A DNA stretch of 64,000 bases from Tretioscincus oriximinensis (GCA_022410635.1 JAJVDF010000210.1:306199-370198), one strand, 5' to 3'; shown: positions 1-10,530, counted from the stretch's first letter. Translations and numbers: made by a program. Notes: generated from the letters alone by a model not told the origin.

Positions 1-65
1 AGGGACTCAAAAGGCTTAAAAGCTTATTTTCATCTGAAAGCNTATATTCAGTGATGTTCCCCATT

Positions 66-103
66 TATCTTTCGGATAGATGGGTTGGCTAGAGCTGACA
101 CAG
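66..103 (-). repeat. SINE family A fragment (split by hAT insertion)
   Basis: The words GGGTTGGCTAGAGCT match the middle of the tRNA-derived SINE seen in full at 30.3 and 63.5 kb, read on the minus strand. The rest of the same SINE (its tRNA-like head) resumes at 495-545 after the intervening hAT-like element, so this is one SINE interrupted by an insertion. Roughly 30 bases of SINE are missing at the junction. Confidence 0.55.
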
Positions 104-494
104 CTGCAGCAGCTGGTGCAGTTTGGGGATTGGGGGGCTCAGGTTCCTCCAGCCTCGACAAAGTTAGAAAAGTGGCTGGGAGGAGTCACATTCAAGCACT
201 TACTTTGTCTCTCTCCCAGTCTGCAAGTTGAATGCCAACAAAAAATGGCACCTCTATGGAGACAGAGAGAGAGACTGCAGCCCTTCCCAGGCAGCCCTCC
301 CATTGGTTCTGGGATTGGTGACCCCTTTTGTCAATTAAAAAAGCTGCCTGGAGCTTTTTGGTTTGTTGGCAGCTCCTCTATGAAAGCCTACAGTTGGCCA
401 ATGGTTCTCCATTGTTTTCTATGGAGATTTTATCATTGATTTTAATTTCTGAGTGTTCCCCGGATCCCACAAATCCAGAAGCCAGCCGACACTG
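104..494. mobile_element. Non-autonomous hAT-like element, copy 1
   Basis: This segment aligns along its length with the element at 50860-51480: the same order of words (GGTGCAGTTT, AGTGGCTGGGAGGAG, AAATGGCACCTCTA, CCTTTTGTCAATTAAAAAAG, GGAGATTTTAT) and the same right end CCAGCC...CACTG. It has no coding capacity; the frames crossing it are chance. Copy 2 shows perfect terminal inverted repeats and an 8-bp target duplication, which places the family in the hAT superfamily. Here the left terminus is mutated or rearranged (CTGCAGCAG instead of CAGTGGTGG) and no clean duplication is visible. This copy lacks the L2 insertion found in copy 2, so it serves as the empty-site reference for that insertion. 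Confidence 0.6.
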
Positions 495-545
495 CAGCCG
501 ACACAGAACTTCAAACTCAGTATCTCTGCTGAAACACCACGAGCT
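495..545 (-). repeat. SINE family A head, continuation of the 66-103 fragment
   Basis: CAGCCGACACAGAACTTC matches the minus-strand head of SINE family A (compare ATCCGACACAGGGCTTC near 34450). It continues the fragment left of the hAT copy. Confidence 0.5.
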
Positions 546-581
546 CTTAACTACTGAATATTCATCAAAAAAGAACTAGAG

Positions 582-735
582 TCCAGAAAAGGGCGAGTAG
601 CACTAGAGACTAACATCTGAAGAAACAGATGTGTCTACGAAAGTTTATGCCACTTACTTTTCTACAGTTAGTCTCTAGTGCTGCTCGCCCCTTGCTGGAC
701 TTTCTACTAAACTAACATGGCTATTTCTCTGAAAG
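582..735 (+). mobile_element. Penelope-like terminal repeat with hammerhead-like core, inverted-arm form
   Basis: Two 33-bp arms (582-614 and 667-699) are inverted copies with about 28 of 33 matching positions, and they enclose a core at 617-650. The core reads CTGAAGA, a short self-complementary stretch, GAAA, then GTTTATGC, which follows the order of the hammerhead ribozyme core (CUGANGA, stem II, GAAA, short stem III). The downstream words GCTGGACTTTCTACTA and CTATTTCTCTGAAA recur in about eight other places in the window. Penelope-like retroelements are known to carry hammerhead motifs in their terminal repeats, and that is the basis for the family call. The position where a hammerhead needs U then H reads CA here, so self-cleavage is doubtful. 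No reverse transcriptase frame is attached. Confidence 0.5.
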
Positions 736-751
736 GAACAAAAAGCATTTT

Positions 752-960
752 TATTTATTTATTTATTTATTTACACTTATACCCTGCCCCATACTCAAAG
801 GTCTTCCTCAGGGTGGCAACAATAAAAACAGTACAAAATTTACATTTTAAAACAGAAGGAACCAGTATCTGAAGATGGAGGGGGGAAAACAGTGTTTCTT
901 CAACCAAAAACCAGGTTGAAGACCTGGGCTTTGAAACTTGTTTTTGACTTTTGCATTTTT
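752..960 (-). mobile_element. L2-clade LINE 3' end fragment
   Basis: A run of ATTT units followed by CTTATACCCTGCCCCATACT and AAGGTCTTCCTCAGGGTGGC matches, on the minus strand, the 3' terminus of the larger L2 at 38.7-40.1 kb (CTTATACCCCGCCCTATACC). The ATTT run is the element's tail. Homology continues through the conserved AACCAAAAACCAGG segment, which corresponds to the end of the reverse transcriptase frame. Confidence 0.75.
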
Positions 961-2605
961 CATTATATAATTAGATGGAAACAGCAACAAAACATCAAGG
1001 AAATCTATGAGAAATATCAATGACAACATCTGCATGCTGGTCAGTCCTTCTGCTATAAGGGTCTCGTGTCTCACNAGAAATCTATGAACCTTCTTACCTG
1101 AGGAGAGTGGAGAAGAGGCAACAGGATGTGTTATATTGCCATTTGCTCCAAGGTTGGCATTTCGCTCCTCTGGCGCTAGAAANTTACAAACCTTATTGTG
1201 TGATGGGAGTGGAGGAGGGACTGGATTGTTTCACTATCTCTCTACCATCTCTCCATCTCTTTACCTCTCTCTACCTATCTTTCTATGACTATTATTTGTA
1301 ACCATAACAATACAAGTACATCTGCTTAAACAAACATTCAAATAGAGAAAAAATCCTCCCACCCCCACTTGGCTAATACTGAACGTGCATAAATCCATGA
1401 ATATTTCTTTAATTCAAATCCTGAGTGTTGTGTTTTGATTCATGAACCTCAAAAGATCAAACCAGTTCTCTCTCCAGTGCAATCTTATGTTTTCCTGAAA
1501 TAATAGTCTTTTATGTCTAGAAAGATCGAATTCAGATTGNTCATATATATATTTAAACCATCTGCCACATGTCCAAAGATCCACATCTTTCCAACTCAGT
1601 GCTATAGTACATGATAGCCATGGGGAGCAACTTTTTAAGTATTTTTGTCTAACTCCCTTGCTCCCAATAGTAGCTCCTCTAATTGTCACCAGAAAATTAT
1701 GAACCATCTTCCTTGGGGAGGAGAGGAGAGACAGCAAGGAGAAGATATTCTAGTGTTTGTGGGAATTATTGATCTTTCCAGTAGAAAGAATGATCATTGA
1801 CTTGTTTGATGTCAGTTGTACAGTGATGGCAAATGCTTAAGCAAATAATGGCAGTGAAAGAGATGCATAATTAAAGATTTTTCCTAGATAAACTCTGGTG
1901 TATGTTTATTCTATGGGTAGTAGAAAAATACATTTGCACTCTTGTATGTTTCCAGAGGTGTCATTTTCACAGATCTGGCAGCACAAATAGAGCCTAAGTA
2001 CATAATACATTATTAAGCAGGGTGATGCATTTCAAAGAGGGCAAGATTACATCCAAATGATTCAAATATTTAATTTCCCGAACATGGAAGAATTGAAAGC
2101 TGCACAACCTGGAATAGCTCAAAGCAGATGACTCACAGATGTCCAAATCCCAGCTATAAATGAATGCTACTGGATTCCTGATCAAATTCACNAAAGCTGT
2201 TTCAAACATAGATGCAAAATGACAAGTTGAACATCGAATCCACAGCTGTGTAAGCAGTTCAAGCTCAAGGAAAAAACCTGGATGAAGTGTTTTACGTTAT
2301 TAGCTTAGCACCTGTTTGCTATGTAAAAAGTGGGTTTTTTTCTCCACTTCAGAATAAAGTTACAAAGAAAATGAGCATTTTTTAGCATTATTCAATGGAA
2401 TAAAAATTCAACAGATTTTGTGCATTTATTTAATGTATTTCTGTATTCATAATCTACTTCATAACAACTCAGGGAGGCTAACTAGAATTTTTTGAAAATA
2501 TAGGGGGTTTCATATACTTTTTCGTATAAATCCAGAACGTAGTTTTATAAAACAAATTGTGACCCATAGATTGTGATCACAGTAGCTGACACATGTTCAA
2601 AATGA
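961..2605. other. No gene recognised; AT-rich intergenic sequence
   Basis: I see no host gene here. A 107-codon minus frame at 1414-1737 (with one ambiguous base) contains a stretch rich in W, R and L (residues about 48-95) that faintly resembles the C-terminal part of LINE ORF2 proteins, but no motif fixes it. Short TCTC/CTAT runs occur near 1240-1285. The rest is AT-rich without recognisable structure. Confidence 0.4.
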
Positions 2606-2702
2606 TTTCAGAGAAATAGACATGTTAATCTTAGTCCAGCAAGTGCTGTAAGAGGGCTTGTAATACTTGGGACTAACAAGAGAAAGGTAAAAAGAGGAAG
2701 CC
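2606..2702 (-). mobile_element. Penelope-like terminal repeat fragment
   Basis: On the minus strand this reads ...CTTGTTAGTCCCAAGTATTAC...TTGCTGGACTAAGATTAACATGTCTATTTCTCTGAAA, the 3' part of the family seen at 582-735 and 42308-42432. The hammerhead-like core is not retained. Confidence 0.5.
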
Positions 2703-2859
2703 TTTGGAGAAATGCATGGGTAACACTCAGAGGTATGCATAATTTGTTCCAATTTTAGGCAATCCAAAATCCTTCGATGTACCTTTTTGCACTTTCTTGC
2801 TCCAATATAACATAGTGAATCAGNGACAAAATAATACATCCTATGGCTGGAATGGATTT

Positions 2860-2962
2860 CTCTGGGCTGAAGCAGTGTAGTCTTGTCTACGAAAGCTCAT
2901 GCCACCTACCTTGCCCTTGTTTGTCTCCATGGTGTTACAAGCCCCCATTGCTGGACTGTCTT
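2860..2962 (+). mobile_element. Penelope-like terminal repeat with hammerhead-like core
   Basis: CTGAAGC, then GTAGTCTTGTCTAC (a near-hairpin), GAAA and GCTCATGC occur in the hammerhead order, followed by the family words CCACCTACC, TTTGTCTCC and TTGCTGGAC. It lies about 160 bp from the minus-strand fragment at 2606-2702, so the two may be parts of one inverted pair. The core has CTGAAGC instead of CTGAAGA and CA at the cleavage position. Confidence 0.5.
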
Positions 2963-5100
2963 TATGAAGACAATGATCTATGTCGGACTGTGCAACAGTA
3001 CCAAAGTTTATACGAGGGTCAGAACAAACTCTTGAATTTCCTGGAGATCTCATTTTGACAGCTTGCCTTGGTACAACACTTAAATGAGTCTTCTGGTAGT
3101 TAAGAATCCATTCTCTGTAGTGAAGTGTATCATTGGTGGATGGAAAGGAAGACCCAAAATTGATANTGAATAAGGCTACATCTGCGCGCATGGTTCCCCC
3201 TCTGCCACATTTTACGATTAACCCAGATTACAGCAATTGCTATTCTGCCNTCAAATACTTTGGTATTCCACATTGCTGCCTGTGCAGTCCATGAGGGGAG
3301 GGTAGCACCATCATCACATCAATGTCTGAGAAGCTCCCCTGAACAGAATCACACCAGAGTTCTCATCGTACATGTGAAAGTCCCACTATCTCACACTACA
3401 CACAGAGATCCTAGCAGTTGTCTAGAGGGCTCCACAATAGGATCACACAAAATGAGAGATCAGATATCATGGAGCTACGGAGCTTTGCAGCAAGCTGGTT
3501 ACTGGCAATATGCAGTGTTCCGAATTTGCTTTGATGTCACTACCATAGAGGTAGAAATGTGGATGCTGTCTATGTGGCAATGCAGAAAGGGCCTAAGTAC
3601 CTACGTTCCTCCTATGCTCTTTTGTGGTCGAGTGATTATCCCAAAAAACATTAGGCATTCACGTATTCAAAAGATACTGTACGTTTTTAGTGAATTACAA
3701 CTCATTTAAGTTTAGAAATTAACCTTTAGGGTTTTTTTAATTAGAAGTTTCAGAATCATAACACGTTCCTAGGCTGCTATGCTTGGTAGTTAATCCNACT
3801 GAGCTTCACATAGCGAAAGTCATTCTTGTAGATATGCCTTAAGATCTGGAGAGGAGGCCTTCCTGCTTGTGCCACAACTCTCAGTTGCAAAGGAAGTGCA
3901 ATATTACAACTTGCCCTCAACAGAATGACAACACGGTGTATCTACTGTATAAGATGATAGTATCAAGAATGGAGGAGTACTGAGATTTAATTGTGTTTCT
4001 TAGCTGCTATTAAAAGCTTTTTCACTGACATTTAAGTCTGGGGCACCCAACCTGTCAAACTCTTCATTTCAAAATGTACACAGTCCAGTTGTTCAAGCAA
4101 AAGTGTTATTATCTCTTCTGATACCAGCAGTTTTAAATTAAAATTCAGTGTTACAGCCTTTCACACGGTTTTCAAAGCACTACCCATCGCGCTTCAAATG
4201 GAGACTTTACTTTCCAAATATCTTTTTGGCAGCCATCCTGTTCCCAACCGAACAAAACTCTTTGTTATATTTACAAGAGAGTCAACAACCCCATCAAGCC
4301 ACTGCTTGTCTTGACTGCAATTTAACTGCACAAAAATCCCCCTGTGTTAGATGCCTGGAGATAATCAGAATCTGAAACCAACTGTGTCCACAGGCAACTG
4401 GGAGGAAAAAAAAGAATACTTTTTCTGCATTAGTTCTTTGTTCATTCTTTTGTTTATCATGAGGCATTAAAAATGGGCTCTGGTCCAGGAGATAATTATG
4501 CATTCACAATGAATTACTATATGTGGCAGGGAAACGAAGAAAAGATAGTTCTTGCAAATAATTTATAAATCCCTTGTTTAGCAAAACGGTCACTGTTTGC
4601 ATATGTTGCAAAATTCTTTATCCTCCATGAAACGAAAGTGGGTAAAGGTCCTAGAATTATTCAAACAACACTGATAACAGCCAATAAAAAATATGGAGGG
4701 AGACAGACAGCTAGGATGAATCTACATTAATCTAGTTGGTTAATNTTAAGGCAATTAGCATTTTCCCTTGCTAGCTAGCAAAAGGAGGTCAGACTGACCC
4801 AGAAAGGCTCATATACAGTTTCCTTCTAATAATCATTGAGTTATCATTGGAGAGGAATATTCATGGCTCTTGAATTTTCCAGCACTTTAGCCCTTAATGG
4901 GTACATTTTGCATCTGGACTGAAAAAGCACAGAATTTTNAGTTTTGTTATTATGAAGGTTAAATATGTCTGACATGCCTACATAGAGCCNCAAGGCTGCT
5001 GAAGTATTAGTTTGAAAGAAAAAAGTTGCAATGAAATACCAAACTAAAACCATGTGCATTATTTTTTGAAAAAAAANTTTTGTCACTTTGATTGAGGTGT
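2963..5100. other. No gene recognised; one unexplained 149-codon frame
   Basis: The longest clean frame runs on the plus strand from 3260 to 3709 (149 codons, no ambiguous base). Its translation has no domain I can name, no signal peptide and no upstream exon structure, so I regard it as chance or an unrecognised relic. The rest (3710-5100) is AT-rich with scattered ambiguous bases and no repeat I could match elsewhere in the window. Confidence 0.35.
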
Positions 5101-5226
5101 ATAAAATTTTATTTATTTACTTATTCGAATTTTTATTCGATCTTTATCCAAGGATCTCGAGGCGGATCACAATCAAAGACCATAAAACAAAACAGAACAA
5201 TTAAAAATAGAACAGTGTCTTCAAAG

Positions 5227-5507
5227 TAGGGTTGCCATATCTTGGCATCCCCAAACNGGGACGTGGGTGGGGTGGGTGCGTGCACGCGCGTGCGCGCACA
5301 CATGAACAGGCGTGCGCGCGCGCGCATGCACACACACAGACGCTTGTAGAGAGACAGGCAGAACCTCTCTTCTCTCACTACAAGCGTCCGTGTGCGNGCG
5401 CACGCATGCGCGTGTGCACACAGCTGCTCCTTTGCTAGAGGCTGGGACTATATTTTAGTCCCCAAAACCGGGTTTGTCCTGGTTTACCCGGACGTATGGC
5501 AACCCTA
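5227..5507. mobile_element. hAT-type MITE, 281 bp, perfect 8-bp target duplication
   Basis: The element begins TAGGGTTGCCATA and ends TATGGCAACCCTA, a 13-bp perfect terminal inverted repeat. It is flanked by CTTCAAAG at 5219-5226 and again at 5508-5515. An 8-bp duplication is the hallmark of hAT transposition. The interior is a long alternating purine-pyrimidine stretch (CA/CG/TG, about 5275-5425) interrupted by a non-alternating AGACGCTTGTAGAGAGACAG segment, then ACTATATTTTAGTCCCCAAA and an ACCGGG-rich right side. It has no transposase frame; the three frames crossing it come from the alternating tract. A longer relative lies at 36294-36750. Confidence 0.85.
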
Positions 5508-5815
5508 CTTCAAAGGGAGGGAAATTTTGCCCCAGTGGAAAACAATGGTGAACCTTTTCACTATGCTTCTGAACATGTACAGTGAAGGTTCCTGATGCAC
5601 CTCAGAGGGGAAACCATTCAAACAACATGGGGGCTATCAAGAGAAGGCCCTCCCANATGTCTAGATCCCTTTGACAAGTGAGCACATTGGAACCATCAGG
5701 AGAGCCTCATTGAAGGATCTCGGTATGGGCAGAGGAGCAGTGTTCCTTCAAATATTTGTGGCCCTCCCTATAAGTCAATATTAATACCTTGAACNGGACT
5801 CCATAGCAAATGAAC

Positions 5816-6743
5816 ATAAGAACATAAGAACATAAGAAGAGCCATACTGGATCAGGCCACAGCCCATCNAGTCCAGCATTCTGTGTCACACAGAGGCCCA
5901 CCAGATGCACCTGGGCAGTCTGAACAGAGGAAAGCAAAATATGCTCCTGTTCATGACTCCCTGCAAACGGTATTCCAGGAGTCCTGCCTGTTGCTCCATC
6001 CCAGAGGCAACATCCAGACATCCATCCTAGTATCCATTTATACCTTTGGTGTCCATAAACCTGTCTAGTCCTGTCTTGAAACTATCCAAGCTGTTAGCTA
6101 CCACTACCTCTTCAGGAAGTAAATTCCACAGGCCGATGACCCTCTGGGTGAAAAAATACTTTCCTTTGTCTGTTCTCACTTTTCTACCAAACAGTTTTAA
6201 GGAGTGCCCTCTGGTCCTTGTGTTGTTTGATAGAGAAAACATTTTTTCTCTATTCACCCTGTCGATCCCATGCATGATTTTGTACACTTCAATCAGATCA
6301 CCCCTCAAACGTCTCCTTTCAAGGCTGAAGAGGCCCAAACGTTGCAGCCTTGCTTCGTAAGGGAGGTGCTCCAGACCCTTGATCATTTTTGTTGCCCTCT
6401 TCTGCACCTTCTCCAATTCCAAAATATCTCTCTTGAGATGTGGTGACCAGAATTGAACACAGTATTCCAAATGTGGCCTCACCACAGATTTATAAAGAGG
6501 CAAAACAACATTTGCTGACTTGTTTTCGATTCCTTTCCTAATTATCCCCAACATGGAATTTGCCTTTTTTGCTGCTGCTGCACACTGGGTTGACATTTTC
6601 ATTGAATTGTCCACTAATACCCCAAGATCCTTTTCTTGCTCGGTCACAGAAAGCTTGGTTCCCATCAGGTGGTAGGAGTATTTTGGGTTCTTTGCCCCAA
6701 TATGCATGACCTTGCACTTGCTTAAGTTGAAGTGCAATAATAT
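5816..6743 (-). mobile_element. CR1 LINE, 5'-truncated, minus strand
   Basis: The 3' end is at 5816-5840, where repeated AACATAAG units give the TTCTTATG-type tail on the minus strand, followed by the conserved CR1 3' region (GAGCCATACTGGATCAGGCC, TCTGTGTCACACAGAGGCCC). The body encodes the end of CR1 ORF2. Both edges abut L2 sequence, and about 70 bases of L2 are missing between the flanks (compare 39.17-39.25 kb), so insertion or later loss removed some target DNA. The element is 5'-truncated, as most CR1 copies are. Confidence 0.85.
6027..6740 (-). pseudogene. CR1 ORF2 C-terminal fragment (reverse transcriptase end)
   Basis: An open minus frame encodes the end of the CR1 replicase: the RT thumb and connecting region, with CKVMHIG, EKDLGVLVDN, MSTQCAAAAKKAN, VVRPHLEYCVQFWSP, LEKVQKRATKMIKGLEHL, RLQRLGLFSLERRRLRGDLI, ending LDRFMDTKGINGY then a stop. 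CR1 proteins are about 900-1000 residues and carry an APE endonuclease and RT; only the last ~235 residues remain, without the catalytic YADD. The stretch is free of stops and ambiguous bases, so this insertion is younger than the surrounding L2. The open frame runs further upstream to 6812, but those first ~24 codons are antisense L2 sequence across the junction, so that start is not meaningful. Non-functional. Confidence 0.85.
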
Positions 6744-7500
6744 GCATCTGGCCACTGCAGTGTTTGAACAGTCTTCAAGGGTAGCCCCACTAGAGAACAT
6801 TACAATAATCAAGCCTGGAAGTTACCAGAGCATCAAGTAATGTGGGCAGGATGTTTCTGTCCAAAACCAGCTGTACTTGGAAATAGGCATTCCTGGTTGC
6901 CATCTGCACCTGAGCATCAAGCATCCGTTCAGAGTCCAAGAGCAGCCCCAGATTACGCACCTGTCTTTTCCAGGGCAAAGAAACCCCATCAAGAACAGGA
7001 TGNATCCATTCTTCATGGCCACAAGACTCCTAACACAGAGAACTTCTGTCTTACCTGGAATCAGTTTCTATTGGTCCAGATCCAACCCATTGCTGCCTCC
7101 AAGCACCTGTCAAACACTCCAATTGCATCTTTTGTTTCAGGTGACATGGAAAGACCTGGTGTCATCTGGATATTGTTGGCACCTCCTTCCAAACCATTTG
7201 ATGATCTCTCCCAGCAGCTTCATATCAATGTTAAATAACATGGGAGATAAAATTGATACTTGCAAGTGAGTTCCCAGTGAGTCAAGCTACAATCTTCCAC
7301 AACCACACTTTGGTATCAATCTTGGAGATAGAATCAGAACCACTGCAATATAGTGCCTCCAACTGCTAGAATCTGCAACCCCTCCAGGTAAATACCGTAG
7401 TCAACAGTTTCAAAAGTCACTGAGAGATCCTGGAAAATTACAGAGTAACACAGTAAGACTACTACAGTCTCTCTATCTTTCTCCTAGAGAAAGTGACACA

Positions 7501-8325
7501 TGACAAACATGGAGCACCTGGTGAAAATTTCTTTTTCCTCCATCATTAAAGCTGTAATCTTTAGTAAAGTATGTTTTTTGGTGGTAATCCTAGTTTGTCT
7601 ACACCCCTTCTTCGCACAGCATGCATCTGGAGCGGTCTAATCTGCTCTATTTGACTATGTGCATGAACCTAATAGGGTTTAGCATAATTTAATAAAGATG
7701 CAGTCATACATATTTTGTATGTCTGAAGATGACAGTGAAAATCTTTATGAATGAACTCTGAGTTGACTGATTTTCACAAAAATGGTCAGNAACTACTGGA
7801 GTGAGTAGGGTTCTTTTATTCATTCATTCCCAATCTTGCTACATGTTGCAGCAATAATTTTTATAATTCGATTGGGTGTAAAATGCACATTAGTTGAGTG
7901 TCTCAAACATCTAGTGGGTGAATATATATTTCATATGATTTCATATATAGCTCCATTATTCCTTAGCACTTACTATTATTTGTGAAATTNCATGTCTCAC
8001 CCTGAATATCTGTGTTTCTCACTAGCAAATAGAATCACACATTAAAAACTTAAAATAGATAATTACTGAACATCTCAAGGAACATCTCAAACTGTTAAAA
8101 CTTCCATGGGGATAAAAATGCAAAAAAGAAAATTTCCTGTGGCATTGTGACAAAAATAGCTACCCATAATAGCAATAATAGAAAAAAGGATGTAAACTTG
8201 AAAGTAATAATTCTGTGAAACTAACAAGATGGCTAAAGACACTGAGAAGCTTAAAAAAGTAAAACAAAGTAAATTTCACTCAGGAAAGCATTTCATAAGT
8301 ACAGGGCCACTACTAAAAAGGCCCC
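7501..8325. other. No gene recognised
   Basis: AT-rich sequence with no long frame and no match to the repeat families in this window. Confidence 0.4.
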
Positions 8326-8327
8326 GC

Positions 8328-8512
8328 TTTCTTGATGTTCAGCTTCTTCTAGGTTTGGTAGGTCTTGTAGAACCTTAGAGACGAACAAGAAAAAAGTAGG
8401 CAGCATGAGCTTTCTTAGACAAGTCTACTTCTTTAGTTTTGCCTACCACAAAAGCTCATGCTGCCTATCTTTTGTCTTTTTCAGAGAAATAGCCGTGTTA
8501 GTCTTAGGCCCT
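8328..8512 (-). mobile_element. Penelope-like repeats in an inverted pair
   Basis: A perfect 17-bp inverted repeat (8397-8413 and 8451-8467, TAGGCAGCATGAGCTTT against AAAGCTCATGCTGCCTA) joins a minus-strand copy with a hammerhead-like core to a short inverted copy. The minus strand reads CTAAAGA, GTAGACTTGTCTA, GAAA, GCTCATGC. The first word should be CTGAAGA, so this core is mutated. The right side ends with TTTTTCAGAGAAATAGCCGT, the minus-strand form of the family end CTATTTCTCTGAAA. This arrangement resembles that at 582-735. Confidence 0.5.
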
Positions 8513-8890
8513 ATCCCCATGCATGTTTTCCAGTGAGCTTGATGCAACATTACTTTCAGTCCACCTCATGCATTGGGGAGAGGTCACACAGGTACAGCGA
8601 TCCACTCCCTTGTTGTGGAATTATTTGTCACGCAGTCTGTGCAATTCAAAAGCGGACATTTTGTAAAATCCAAAAGAAAGCTTTGTGGGGATACCGAGGT
8701 ATTGTGAACTTGGCTAATCTCATGAGACTTCAGGAAGAAATGTAAAAGTTCATTGACTCTTGGCTCACAGATAATATTTGGAAATTGTAGGCAGGCTGGA
8801 CTTGTAATAGGCAAGCACAGCGATTCCTTATGGGGCTCATCATGAGATGACACTGCTAGCCAGAATTGGAGCAGCGTGTACATTAAGATG
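8505..8890 (-). mobile_element. Recurrent non-autonomous DNA element, CATGACGAGCCCC family
   Basis: The words CTCATGAGACTTCAGG, TTGACTCTTGGCTCACAGA, ATTGTAGGCAGGCTGGAC, CCTTATGGGGCTCATCATGA recur, in this or the opposite orientation, at 12.8, 13.5, 15.8, 33.5, 35.8 and 37.8 kb. There is no coding capacity. The family appears to end in GGGC-CATCCCC words (here CCCTATCCCCATGCATG near 8507), suggesting short terminal inverted repeats, but I cannot define a target duplication. Superfamily unknown. Confidence 0.55.
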
Positions 8891-8949
8891 GGCCTGATGA
8901 TGATCACTTTTTTTTAAAAAAAAGCATGGCAAACCATGAGNTGGGGAAC

Positions 8950-9030
8950 CATCCTTTGTTAGAAAGTCCAGCAANGGGGCTCGTAGCATTTGTTAACCTC
9001 TAAGGTATTTTGACAGACACAAACACACTT
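8950..9030 (-). mobile_element. Penelope-like repeat fragment
   Basis: TAGAAAGTCCAGCAANGGGGCTCGTAGCA is the minus-strand form of the GCTGGACTTTCTA end of the family seen at 582-735. No core is present. Confidence 0.45.
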
Positions 9031-9394
9031 ACTAGATATTATGGACCATGACTAATGTGGCTACTGCTTTGAAATTTTCGTCTAGGTTTGTCTTAGTATT
9101 GGGAAGAGTGGGAGGGAACGACCCAATTTAAACCCAATTTAAAATATATTTTACAAATAAGAAAATCAGCATCAGCAGTGAAGATTCCAACATTAGCAAC
9201 TGCTTACTTCTGGTATTTTTGTGAAATTCTTTCTCTTATAATATGCATATATTCAGGAAGCTTACAAAAAAATCCCCAAATAAAGTGGACAGGTACACAT
9301 GCATGAATGGAATAGGAATTATCCCAAAAGTAAATATCAGAAGTTAGAGACCTGGAATTAGTTTGGGATTTTTCTTTTCCTTAGGCTACAAGAG

Positions 9395-10530
9395 GCAGCA
9401 TCCAAAATCTATTTAATCAATACTCCTTTGCAGCATTTCTATCAAGCAGTTCTATGATGAGCAACATCCAGTTAAGGAAGAAAAATAAGAGAGACATTTA
9501 CACCGATAGGGCTAAACTGGCTTCCTTATAGCGCTCTAAAAGGGCATTTAGATTGCAAACTTTGCAAGACACAATAAAAAGACCATCAGTTAGTTATGTG
9601 GAAATACTGAAAGATAAACAAAAGACCAAAAAGGATCCATCACAAAGTTATATTCATTAATAACAGAGTTACAAATCCATTTGCTAATGGTATTAAAATN
9701 AACAGGGAAGCAGACATAGGTGAGTCAATTTCTGAAGAAACCTGGAAGAGACTAGCAAATATTAAATGTGAGTGGTATGTGGGATCGGTTAAAATGCGGG
9801 AATCACACAAAGGTCCTGTTCCATTGGTATAGGTCTCCTGATTGAAAGCATTATGAGTAAGAACAACAATAGCTGCAGGAGAGGGTTCATGGGAATACCA
9901 TATTGCTTTCATTCATGGTGGGAGTGTAGGAAGGTCAACCAACTTTTGGAGGGAAATGGATTGTGAACTCAAGAAAGTGTTTCCCTGAATCTTGGATAGG
10001 TCACCAAAAACGTATCCATTGCAAAATTATAATAAACTGCAATTGAGTACTAACAAGGAATCGGCAATGCATAAAAAGTTCTACATTGAAAGGTGGTAAT
10101 TGTGAGAAAATGTAGAAATCTGGACAATTTACAAATTGAGGAATTCCAAATAATAGGAACAACCACATAATTTAATCATAAGCATATTGGCTCTGCTTCT
10201 TAATTCTTTGGAAACATGGAGATCCATGGAAATCCAAAGCAGGGATGTAATCTTAAAATGGATATGATGAGCTAAGAAGGAGGAGAAAGAAAGGGAATAG
10301 AAGATTATGGTTGGTTAGATTGGTTTAAGTACTTTAGGTAAGACTGTGTTGAGTATTCTAGATAACGTAATTTTATATTTCATTTAATTATTATTTTTTG
10401 TTATATTTCTTTGTATTTGTATTTAAGCCTGGAATATTGAATTGTAAGGAATCAAGAATGGAAGCTATAATTATGAAATGTAATTACTTTAATGTAAATA
10501 AATGCTTAGAAAAAAAAGAAAAAAATGCAA
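9395..10530 (+). mobile_element. L1-like LINE 3' end, degenerate
   Basis: Around 9820-9960 the sequence, with frameshifts, translates into fragments resembling the terminal L1 ORF2 region that contains CWRG and WWEC-K-V (seen here as TGCAGGAGAGGGTTC and TTCATGGTGGGAGTGTAGG). The segment ends in AATAAATGCTTAG followed by an A-rich tail (10508-10528), the usual 3' end of an L1 insertion. Stops and frame breaks are frequent, so it is old and not coding. Subfamily not assignable by eye. Confidence 0.45.

Larger units (their letters stand above)
5103..7500 (-). mobile_element. Old L2-clade LINE, interrupted by a hAT MITE and a CR1
   Basis: Three separated segments read on the minus strand as parts of one L2. 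The 3' tail and end lie at about 5103-5226. The segment 5508-5815 includes AAGGATCTCGGTATGGGCAG and CTTGAACNGGACTCCATAGC, which align with the L2 at 39.06-39.18 kb. The reverse-transcriptase portion lies at about 6744-7500. Its minus frames at 6790-7022 encode LLDSERMLDAQVQMATRNAY and VTSRLDYCNVL, parallel to LLDSALTLENQVEAVARSAY and VTSRLDYCNALY of the 38.9-kb copy. Many stops, indels and one ambiguous base mark it as old. The order is colinear across both insertions, showing that the hAT MITE and CR1 landed in an existing L2. Confidence 0.75.

Noticed and set aside
3260..3709. 149-codon plus frame without ambiguous bases
   Set aside because: No domain, no exon or promoter context and no repeat match; kept only as a note in the interval entry.
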